Source of the DNA: Sympetrum striolatum
Taxonomy: Eukaryota; Arthropoda; Insecta; Odonata; Libellulidae
Assembly (NCBI GenBank): GCA_947579665.1
Contig: OX388345.1
Span: 61,743,454 to 61,807,453 of the forward strand
Length of the DNA stretch: 64,000 nt
Direction: 5' to 3'
Shown here: piece by piece, positions 50,101 to 59,320 of the stretch
Position numbering within the stretch: the first letter of the stretch is position 1
How the letters are laid out: the number at the start of each line of letters is the position of its first letter
Made by a program: the position numbers and the translations under genes
The notes under the pieces: generated by a model
The model's database searches: none
The model's input: only the letters and a program-made list of their open reading frames with translations
Told to the model about the DNA's origin: nothing

Positions 50101-50890
50101 CAGTTAGATCCTCCACATTTTGCAGTGCTCCTGCATTGGCGTTAAAATTAAAACTGAAGAGCTCTCTGAAGTTAGCCCAGTTGGCTTTCTTGAGGATCCA
50201 TGTCCTAGGTAGACCATAGTTGCCATCACAACCACCATGTTTCCTAATTATTAGGGGAAAGTGGTCACTACCACATAAATCTTTGTGTGCTGACAGACTA
50301 AAAAGTGGAGCAATAGTGCTGGAGCTCACAAATAAATCTATGGATGAGTATCTACCAGTAAAAGCATTAAAATGTGTTTTTTCATTGTCATTTAATAAAA
50401 CTAGGTTAAAATCATTAAAAAAAGTCTCCAAGAGACGTCCTCTTCCGTTGTGATCCCTTAGATCATCACCCCAAAGACTGTTGTGGGCATTGAAGTCCCC
50501 CAACAATACAAAGGGTTTAGGCAACTGCTCAACTAGGTCTTCCAGGTTTTTTCTCGTCACTGGAGCCCATTCTGGCAGGTAAAGATTACAGAATGTGACC
50601 TCTGAGGGGGAAGCTATGGTGACTGCTAAAGCCTGGAATGGTGTCTGCAAGTTCACCTGGGAGGTGTAAAGGGCCTCCCTGATGAATGCAGCGACCCCAC
50701 CACGACCTCTGTTGCCACTTAGGTCATCTACTCTAAAAATCTTATAACCCTTCAATTTTGGGGAGTCAGTAGGTTTAAAATGGGTCTCTTGGATAAAAAT
50801 GCAAGAGGGGTTGTAATCTCTCACCAAGATCCTAATTTCTTCCTGGCGTATGTAAAAACCATTACAATTCCATTGAATTGTTAAAAACAT
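47189..50890 (-). pseudogene. I-clade ORF2: endonuclease, reverse transcriptase, RNase H, one stop codon
   Basis: 1233 codons from ATG 50890 to the stop at 47189, interrupted only by TGA at 49930-49928. Both sides are in the same frame, so this is a nonsense change and not a frameshift. Endonuclease residues 1-220: IQWNCNG, IQETH, LLGDFNAHNSLWG, SSIDL and GSDHFP. RT: SPGIDQVHN, NYRPISLTSCLCKLMER, FFDIEKAYDTTW, NGVPQGSVLSVTLF, and the catalytic FVDD box. RNase H: FTDGSK, SAELVGIQMAL, CTDSMSALHS and HAGIQGNEKADLAAKEA carry the acidic residues. A C-terminal CX2CX7HX4C finger (CQTCSEPLTVAHLFESC) follows. The affected codon sits in an Arg-rich linker and probably was CGA. Confidence 0.93.
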
Positions 50891-50988
50891 TTAAAATAAA
50901 TATATATAAATAAATAAATAAATAATGTTTTCACATTAAAATCTAAAGATAAAATTCATTAACAATAAATAAATAAATAAGTAAAACA

Positions 50989-52185
50989 TTAAAAGCCTTT
51001 GGCTTGCCGAACAAGCTTCGTTCTTCCCTTTTTCCTGTTTTGGAGGAAAAGGCGTAACTGCTCCTCATCTAGTATGTCCTCTTCCATCTCATCCCCCGTA
51101 GATTCCCTCAATTCAAGAGAAGAGGGGGGTATAGTAATACTTTTACCTCCTACGTTTGGTTTCTCTACCGATTTAGGGGGTGTGGTGTTTTTCTTAATAG
51201 GAGGAGCTTCAGTTTTCTGTGTACTGTTTTCTAGTTTCTGGCCTGTTGCTTTTGTATTAATTTTCTCCTTTTGTTGTACCTTGGTGGTCTTGCTGTTGTT
51301 TGCTGGAGGGTCAGTTTGACATCCCACACTTTCCTTTCTTACTTGGGTATTTGCCACCACTGCATAGGATTTGGAGAATGTGGGGCAGATCAGTGATCTG
51401 TACTTTCTCCTGGCTTCAAAATATGGTACCCTTTCCGTGACTTTTATTTCCATGACTTTCTTTTCTTCTAGGAGTTTGGGGCAGTCTCTTGCATAAACAG
51501 GGTGGTTGCCTTCACAATTCCTGCATAGAGGGGGGCTGCTGCATGGTTCCCCTTCGTGCTTTTCTTTGGAGCATTTAGGGCAGGTGGGTTTGCCCTTGCA
51601 TGATTGTGCAGTGTGTCCATAGGTATTGCAATTGAAGCAGCGCAGAGGGCTTGGGATGTATGGCCTCACTGTGCATGCCTCATATCCAACATGAACCTTC
51701 TCTGGGAGCTTTTCGAGGGCAAATGTCAATATAACTGAGGTGGACTTAATCATTTCTCCATTTTGTCTCTTATTTAGTCTGCGGCAGGAGATGACTCCTT
51801 GCGATGCCATCTCCTGTGCTATCTCTTCTTCTGAGACATAGAGAAGGTCGTAGCAGGATATAACTCCTTGGCAGGTGTTAAGTTTCTTATGGACCTCAAC
51901 CATCACTGGTATATTGTGCAGCATCTTTGTGCCAAGGAGTTTGTCGGACTGTTTATCGTTGGCTGCCTTTATCAACAGGGTACCATCCCTAAGCTTTTTT
52001 ACTGATTCGAGATTCCCTGAAACAGCATTTGTAAGAACTTTATATATTAGAAAGGGGGACACCTTGGTCAGATCTTCATTTTCTTTTGTACATTTCATTA
52101 TCAGGTATTTTTTACATTTGTTCGCAATATCTCCCCCTCCCATTTCTGGGCGGGGTCTTTTAGGTGGAGGAGTAATAAGATCCAT
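50989..52185 (-). CDS. I-clade ORF1: Gag-like RNA-binding protein
   Basis: 398 residues if started at ATG 52185 (MDLITPPPKRPRPEMGG). The frame stays open upstream to 52260 without an ATG. Three zinc knuckles lie near residues 185-245: CFNCNTYGHTAQSC, CPKCSKEKHEGEPC and CRNCEGNHPVYARDC. A basic Lys/Thr-rich tail follows. In this family ORF1 binds the element RNA and packages it into particles for reintegration. The ORF is complete and undamaged. ORF2 begins 98 bases after its stop. Confidence 0.92.
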   Translation of the reverse strand: MDLITPPPKRPRPEMGGGDIANKCKKYLIMKCTKENEDLTKVSPFLIYKVLTNAVSGNLESVKKLRDGTLLIKAANDKQSDKLLGTKMLHNIPVMVEVHKKLNTCQGVISCYDLLYVSEEEIAQEMASQGVISCRRLNKRQNGEMIKSTSVILTFALEKLPEKVHVGYEACTVRPYIPSPLRCFNCNTYGHTAQSCKGKPTCPKCSKEKHEGEPCSSPPLCRNCEGNHPVYARDCPKLLEEKKVMEIKVTERVPYFEARRKYRSLICPTFSKSYAVVANTQVRKESVGCQTDPPANNSKTTKVQQKEKINTKATGQKLENSTQKTEAPPIKKNTTPPKSVEKPNVGGKSITIPPSSLELRESTGDEMEEDILDEEQLRLFLQNRKKGRTKLVRQAKGF

Positions 52186-52836
52186 ATGAATTATGGATTT
52201 TTCATCCCTCAGGCTCCCCACCCACCACGGAGCCACACAAATTGGGACGCCGTATCGCAAACCGATACGGTCGCCAGGGCTACCAAAGGGATATAGTGCC
52301 CAGGATGTCGCTTAACAGACTGGGAATGGCCTCCGGGACTGTGATGGCTCCTCCAAACCACACCCCCCCATTGGCCTCCACCAGAATGGTGCGTGCATCC
52401 CAAGCACTCGCACAGGACTGACGTACGCTCGAAGGGATTTTATCCCCAGCCATCAGTAGCCGATTGACCAGGGTGTGCTATTCCCTGGCCTCCCGTTTAC
52501 AGCGAATTCGGGGCCAAAGAGGTGTGTTGTGCCAGATAATATAAGTAGTCCAGTTGGACTAGAGGTGCCTCAGCAGCTACTCTGCTGGTGGTTGGCACTC
52601 AACCTCCAGGACACCCATCTCCTCCTTACGGGTCTCCACGCACGGCAAACACGTGGGTGAATCCTCGGTCAGCTGGCATGACCGCACACAGACAGTTGAT
52701 TCACGGGACTGCCCGGACTCAGCCCTTGCTGAACGAGGGGTTTGTTCTCGGGGTTTTCTCCCCGCCCGATTAGTCGCCTCTTACGACAGGCAGGGATGCC
52801 GCGGGAGTATTCTCCATCCCCCTACCCGCAGGGGTA
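52186..52836 (-). promoter_or_regulatory. I-clade element 5' UTR with GC-rich stem-loops
   Basis: Starts at the target duplication with TACCCCTGCGGGTAGGGG on the minus strand, a CCCCT/AGGGG hairpin. Next come GGGATG...CATCCC enclosing GGAG/CTCC, then CTGTCGTAAGAGGCGACTAA, then a GGGG/CCCC hairpin. I recall the GTCGTAAGAGGCGACTAA block from 5' regions of insect non-LTR elements. These elements use internal 5' promoters, so promoter and translation signals should lie here. Confidence 0.6.
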
Positions 52837-52847
52837 AACATGATATT
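52837..52847. repeat. target-site duplication, copy next to the element's 5' end
   Basis: AACATGATATT, identical to 47005-47015. It shows that the element is not 5'-truncated. Confidence 0.92.
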
Positions 52848-54530
52848 TATCCCATCAATTTTATAAACATGTCCTAACGCTCACAGTCATTGGTTGAGGT
52901 CTCTCCGAGAAGCTGAATACCAGTAAACCAAAATATCGTTTGATTTCATGCCAAAGTAATATGACCGATTGAAAATGATTATAATAATACATTATCTGGA
53001 TTATAATTGATGCTCGTATTTCTACTCTAGAATGATAAGCGAAAGAATATTACCAAATAAAGGTTTAAGTATTTAAGAGAAAAATTGCTCTTTTGGCTAG
53101 CGGTTCCCTAACCTAATAGTATCACTAATTAGCCTAGTTGTTAAAAATGGCCTAATGAGTATTTTATTATAATGATAGAATTTTAGGGCAATCAAAGCAA
53201 GGATTTCAATTCGTCCTCTCAGCTAGAAATAGCGTTCATCTCCTTAATATGAGATCATTGAAAACTGTAAATCTCATAAGCGAACTATGTAGTTAAGTAG
53301 GAAAATGATGATGCATGTAAACAATATCACTAATCTCCAAGGCCGTTTGACATCATATGCTATTAGTCATCTCACTGCCCTTGGATTCTAATCTTGAAGA
53401 TTTTGGGATTAATTTCGGTGGCTTTTGTTAATGTTAGTATCGCTTACCGAAACTAAAACCGTTAAACATTCCTCCTCTGATTAGGATTTAAAATTGGAGA
53501 ATCTGATGTCAAAGGATGGGTGGTAATGAAATGAAGTCTCGGTGGAAGTTCTGTCGCAGAGTTGGTCGATAATTGAATATCCTCTATGACGCTTTTACCC
53601 TAGTGATGCCATCGCGACCACCAAAGTCGAACCGCATGTCCAACCCACGTAGCTCGAATGCCGATGGCCAAACCGTAACCGAAAAATGTATTTGGTATTT
53701 GTGTGGGTGAGAGACGTTGACGTATTCCATTTTTCGTGGGAATGCGGTACTCCTGACCCACCATCACGGGAAGTCGCCCTCTGTAGGATAGGAAGGTATG
53801 GGGGAATTACCAATTATGTAATTTGCCACGTTAGGAGTTACTTTAGTTTGGAGGTATTACTCCTATGTAAATTTTGGGGTATGGAACGTGTACCAAGACT
53901 CGCTCTCGCTTTTGACTTTGCGTAATGAGGCAACGTATGAATAAAAAAAAAGCGTCGACAAAATCGCCAATGAGATATTTTGTTTCTCAAACCTACCTTC
54001 TGTGAATGTATTTAGCACAATGACCTTGCATAATTCATGGAAATTCCTTAACTATCTACGGAGAAAAGTACCAAATAAATATTTATTCCGTGAATACGAA
54101 TAAAAGATATTGGTTTGACAATTTGAAAAAAAATATGATTTAGTTATAAAAATGCTTTATTTTTCAAGAAATATATGAAAACCTTATTCAGCTGTCTTTA
54201 AAAAATTTCTAACTAAAACTAATGTAAGATATTTTCAATAATTGTATTTTAAAATGTTATTTGTGTGCATCTCTATATCTATGGCAAGTTGCTTAATTAT
54301 TCGTTGATCTCTTTAGACATTTTCTAAATTGTGGTAATTTACATCATAGTTTAACCAAGATTAACTAAGTCAACCTCAATTAGGTTAATTTTTCCTTCCT
54401 TTTCTCATTAAGAGGGCTAAGCAAAAATATCTCATTATTTACGTTATGAATTTTAGTTCCGGCAACTATGTTTTCATAAAAAACTTAACACACCTGCTAT
54501 ATTGATAGAAATTCGTGATAAAAATATTAT
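52848..54530. other. intronic, nothing recognised
   Basis: A 79-codon frame at 53686-53925 shows no domain. No repeat or RNA gene supported. Confidence 0.35.
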
Positions 54531-54695
54531 AGATCACTTTTAAAATGATGATTAAAAAATGACAAACATGGAGTTTCGCAACTGATCACTTATTTCAATC
54601 ATCATTTTTAAAGCGATCAATCATCATTTTTAAAGTGATCAGTAGCAGAATTTTCATCATCATTTTAATGACAAACATGATATTCCGCAACAAAA
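54531..54695. repeat. short direct and inverted repeat cluster
   Basis: A 22-bp unit beginning CAATCATCATTTTTAAAG is repeated in tandem at 54596-54617 and 54618-54639 with one difference. An inverted relative, GATCACTTTTAAAATGATG, lies near 54533. AATGACAAACATG flanks the cluster at about 54559 and 54668. It may be a small fold-back element remnant. Confidence 0.6.
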
Positions 54696-55415
54696 TGACA
54701 TCTCCACTTCGTCAGACGTAGCGGGGGTTGCGAAAAAACCCAACAAAACGAGCCGAAGAGCTTCCTCTTGCGGCCGAGATATTCATTCGTTATCAGTTTT
54801 CCTCTCAGGGCCATTTCATTCGGGGAAAACGCGAGCGATAGTGCAAAAAAATTCTGCCTTACGTCCGGCGAAATCGGTTTGTTAGGCTGAGGAGCAAAGA
54901 CAACCACAGAGGAACAGAGATACGACTAGAGAAGGACGATGCGTCGTCTTCCTCATTCAAGTTAGACAAAAGTTACTACATCATCAGATGTTACCATTAC
55001 AGCTCCAAAGATTTTCACTATTATCCGTTATTAGGAACCCCTAACTTTCGCACTATTTGTTTTCGGGTGGTTTCGGGAAGTTTTCTAATGTTATCACTAT
55101 TTATGTTCTGTTAAGTAAGTTGGTAAGCTCCCTCTCGATGATGCACCGCAAAATGATCTATTTTTCTTTCCTACAAACAAAGTCAAACTTCTTTGCGTCC
55201 ATTACTTTCTATTTCTCAGGTTAGGTAGGCTCTTTTACATTCTCTACCTAGCAAAGCGAGATTTCTCTGCCTTTCTCTCATAAGTTTAAGTAACAAAATC
55301 GAAGGTGGACTTAGAAACAGAGGATAACTGTACCCGGAAGGAAATTATTTTGTGCTAAGGATGTGGTTATGGCTAAGCTAAAGAAGATGCAAGGATAAAA
55401 AGAATAGAGAAATTG

Positions 55416-55487
55416 CATGGCTGGATCTCGAATCCAAGTTTGCCACTTTCCGGGCAGATATTCCAACCACTTAACTACCATTCGAGT
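55416..55487 (-). repeat. tRNA-derived SINE head
   Basis: On the minus strand a perfect A box, TAGTTAAGTGG (55467-55477), precedes an imperfect B box, GGATTCGAGATCC (55422-55434). No matching acceptor stem, so not a tRNA gene. Confidence 0.6.
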
Positions 55488-56645
55488 ACCAATAGCAAGA
55501 CAATGTTGAGAAAGTGGGAGACCTGGATTCTAGTCTCAGTCATGTTATTTTTCACCCCTGTTTAGCTTAGAGTTTTCAAAGCGCACATTTCTTCGTGCTA
55601 AATTAAATTTCATTTCCAACGTCCGATTCACATCGAAACTATCTTAGATTCCCCAAACCTGATATCTCACAAGGGCTAAAATAGTAAAAAAACAGTAAGT
55701 AACTGTAGAATAACTGACAAATTCTTCAAGAACCAAACAAGATTCGGTAGCATCATACATGTGCGACCATTTTCACTCTTTGTTTACAAGCAATTCACAA
55801 GAAAACATGACTCCTATAAAAAGTACAAAATCAGTTTCCGTTTGGCAAAAATTCATGAGCTTGTTTTTTCACATCCTTTTAACTCACAGTTGAGTAACTT
55901 AAGGGAACTTAGACCAACCAGATAAAATAATAAGGAAGCAAAGACATGTGAATGGACGAATGACAATAGTGCTGGCTAAGTTTTCATTAACAATTTGGAA
56001 CTCATAGGACCGAAATTACGGAGCTGTTTTTTTTTTGAAGGACAGTTCCGGCGGAAGGAAACTTTGGTTCTCCATAAGTCACGTTTTTCGTGCAGTGACG
56101 ACAATTCCGAAATGCGCAACATCAGGATGGGCGAGGGAGGAAGTTGCGGCCTCTATCGGCGATATAAATTTGCGGGAGTAACAGGGCCCAAAACAGAAAT
56201 TATCAAGGAGAAGCAGGAAAACGAAAGGATAAACGATGCGGTCCGAGTTGAGAGTCGCCATGCCACATCCCATCGATGGTAATTTTATCATTCGAGGGTA
56301 AATGGATTGACTCTCAGGTTAATTCCCTGAAAACATGATAATCGCTAGGTGCATTTGATGAATGTGGCCTAGTCAGACCCTCTTAGTTTTTCACGGAAGT
56401 GATCAGCACAAAACACGGGTTTTTCCGCAAAATTGTTATCTCTCAGTGATACACGATTGCTGTGACGCATATTAGGCATTTGGTTGCATAGCGAAAGTTT
56501 CTTCTTCTACGCATATACAAAGAAAATATAGTTTCTTCTACTTCATATGATTATGACTTTTGTACCCAATCATATGTACATCTACAGTTTGATACTTCGA
56601 TGGTTCGCGATAAGCTAGAAATTGGAATGTTTCATCGGGAATATA
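55488..56645. other. intronic, nothing recognised
   Basis: A 95-codon plus-strand frame at 55995-56282 has no family resemblance I can identify. No other signal. Confidence 0.35.
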
Positions 56646-56989
56646 CCGTATTTTTCGACGTATAAGACGCTCCGGAATATAAGATGCACCCAATTTTAAA
56701 GGAGGAAAATCTATAAAAAAAAGATTCTGAACCAAATACTATAGTAAAATATTTTATATCAACTGTATAAAGTTAACAGCAGTTTAAGAACAATTTTATG
56801 TCAACCATGTAACATATTAAGACCTATCTTTACTCTCATTAACAGTCAGTCCGCGGATTCTCATTCTGTTTCCGGTCGATCCGTTCGGATCGCTGAGGCA
56901 AACTGTCTATTCGTCGTATTAGACGCACCAACTTTCCGCCCCCCAGTTTTGGGAAAGAAAAAGTGCGTCTTATACGGCGAAAAATACGG
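56646..56989. mobile_element. MITE with TA target duplication (344 bp)
   Basis: Left end CCGTATTTTTCGACGTATAA and right end read in reverse CCGTATTTTTCGCCGTATAA form an inverted repeat of at least 25 bp with one mismatch. TA lies on both sides (56644-56645, 56990-56991). GACGCACC-type motifs recur subterminally. The CCGTATTTTTCG terminus is widespread in animal MITEs from memory, but I do not name the superfamily with certainty. Tc1/mariner-like fits the TA. Confidence 0.82.
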
Positions 56990-56991
56990 TA

Positions 56992-59029
56992 AATATAAAT
57001 GCTTTATCATAATCTACGCCTTCTCGACTAAAATTTTCATCATTATTCACAAAATGCAAGTTGAAAATATTGCTTTAGATCTCGCTCGTGGCTTCACGAA
57101 ACACAAATTTTCAATTTTCAATAAGACGTGCAATAACGAAATTAATCACTTAAATTTTCCATGGCGTTCCTTATCTAAACTCAGTATATTATTCACGTGT
57201 AACAGATAATGTTTCCTAGAAAATTTTCCAAAGCTTTGAAATTTAGGACATCAATCAGGGCATTTTTCGCTATGTAAATATCATAAACATTAAAAATTAT
57301 TACTGTGTAACAATCTAAGAAAAATATTATAAAGGTTGGACGAGAGCTCTAAATTTTAAATCAAAATTTCGTTCCTTTAATGCTTCCTGAAAACTAGACG
57401 CGATCAGTTGTCGTAATGCTCAGTTGTCGCGCGGTCAGTTGTCGGGCCGCGAAAAAATATACCCTTCACGCCGTATTTCGGCGTGATTTATGAACTTCCC
57501 TTATCCGTTACCTTCACTAGTTTTTGCAGATAAATGGATCTTTGAACCCCTAAATTTTAAGCTCTAAAATATCTGGCCGACATATGTATTAGAATAGTCG
57601 CATATCTTCGTCGCCTTGGAGTCGTTGGAGAAAGCAATCTCTACATTGTTTTAATTTTATTAATATGTTTAACCTGTACTTTGACCTTGATTGCTCCATA
57701 TATTCTCATTAATACCGATTACAATTCTTTATTTTAGAGTATCTTGGTTGCATTAAAATTTTTTGTCGCGATTCTTAAGATAAAGAACGCATATACAGTG
57801 GGCCTTTTCTAATTTACAAATGCAACGCCTATGTTTCTAACCTCAAGTGTAAACATTTTATCTTTTCATCTTCAAGGTTTAAAGAAAACGGCAGTGGGTT
57901 GAAATTCTATTTGAATGCACGAATCAGAGTCAGTAATATTTATTTCAGTCTTATCGATTACACTACCATTGGAATTTTTCGATCAAAATATCAGGTCACT
58001 TTGATATCATGTATTACAATAAAAATATAATAGGATATATTTTAATGAAAAATTACGCTATCTTATTACTAATCTAATGGACCGCGAAAGCCTTAACAAA
58101 TTTACACTAACTTACCATGCAAATGTATTACCATGTTCGCAGCCATCTGTTTATAAAACAGTACTCATACATGATTAAAAACTCGTATCTATAAAAAAGT
58201 CGGGTTAGAATCATATCACAATCGAGCGCAAGAAGATATTGTATTAGAGAGAATAAAATTTCCTCCGTATAGTTATCAAAGTATGAATCGGAAATAATTA
58301 ATCATTGACTTGAAGAGAAAATATATGACCACCGTAGGCGCCATGTCTGAATTACTTCAAAGTTAGCGTAGAACTATTTAAGGTAATTTGATTTAACCTT
58401 ACGGTTTCAAAATTGCTGATTTTACGGTCTGTATATTTTTATCTCTCATCAACATCATCATTAAATATACAATTCTATCCGACGGATGGAAGTATCAAGG
58501 ATTGTTGGTCTACAAAATCAATTACCGTATTTCAATTACCCCAATCGGATATCTGAAGAGGAAATGCGTAGGCTTTTTCCGCAATCTTGAGGGCGGTGCC
58601 GGAGAACTCTAGAAGGAAATGAAATCGAATCTGTAAAAGGCCCATATCGACCGATCTGTCTGGCACTAATCTCATGTTCTCCCACGCAATTGTCACGTTG
58701 ACGGCAGGAGAGCTAATGTTCCGTGAGTGTGTAACCGCTGTTTTCAAGCGTGACGGACACACAGTTTCCGTTACGCTCGTTTAGAATACCATACCTAGAT
58801 TTCCGTCAAGGGTTACCATCGAGAAAGCTTGGCGCCTAGGGAAATCTCCTCCATCTGCTAGAAACGATCGGAGACATCTCAATTAAACATGTGGGATGGA
58901 TAGATTTATATCAGCAGAGGTAGATAGTCGAAGAGGTACTTCATATGGATGAATTATATTTCAGGCTCCAATTGACTCTACTTACTAGAGTAAATGGTCC
59001 TCTAAAAATTAAATAATTATACATCTAAC
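56992..59029. other. intronic, nothing recognised
   Basis: No coding frame, RNA gene or transposon terminus that I can support. Confidence 0.35.
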
Positions 59030-59107
59030 AAAATCCATATTGAGAAAACTTTTTTTACTTTTTTAACTTCTCTGTGGTCTAGTAAAAGTTTTCTCAATAT
59101 GGATTTT
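59030..59107. repeat. perfect 24-bp inverted repeat (hairpin)
   Basis: Arms 59030-59053 and 59084-59107 are exact reverse complements (starting AAAATCCATATTGAGAAAAC) around a 30-base spacer. Possibly a minimal fold-back element or a hairpin RNA source. Confidence 0.85.
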
Positions 59108-59244
59108 GATATTATTAATAACTGCCACAAAGTTACGCCTGATTCCGTTTTGTTTAATTATATATGTAGTTGTGTGAATAACATTCTTGTAAAATTACAT
59201 TTAAATGTACGATAAAGAGCTCCAATACAGTATTTCAATCAGGC

Positions 59245-59320
59245 GGCTCCGAGATAGCTAAGTGAACATCGCTTTCCGCTTTGGTGTTAGTAGGCCCAAG
59301 ATCGATTCTTGGTGCGCAAA
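59245..59320 (+). repeat. tRNA-derived SINE head
   Basis: A-box-like TAGCTAAGTGA (59255-59265) and B-box-like GATCGATTC (59300-59308), preceded by GGCTCCGAGATAG, which matches GGCTCCCGGATAG of the unit at 26175-26246. Both are probably members of one family. Confidence 0.55.

Larger units (their letters stand above)
47016..52836 (-). mobile_element. full-length I-clade non-LTR retrotransposon
   Basis: A 5.8-kb element flanked by an 11-bp perfect duplication (47005-47015 and 52837-52847). In element order it has a structured 5' UTR (52836 to 52186), ORF1 with three zinc knuckles, a 98-base gap, ORF2 with apurinic endonuclease, reverse transcriptase and RNase H, and a short 3' UTR ending in a TAC repeat (47016-47030). 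RNase H after RT plus a CCHC-type ORF1 places it in the I group (I, Nimb and relatives). The only lesion I find is one in-frame TGA in ORF2, so insertion is probably recent. Its GC-richer sequence stands out from the AT-rich host. Confidence 0.95.

Noticed and set aside
55995..56282. 95-codon plus-strand open frame
   Set aside because: No similarity recognised. A minus-strand frame over the same bases suggests composition alone.
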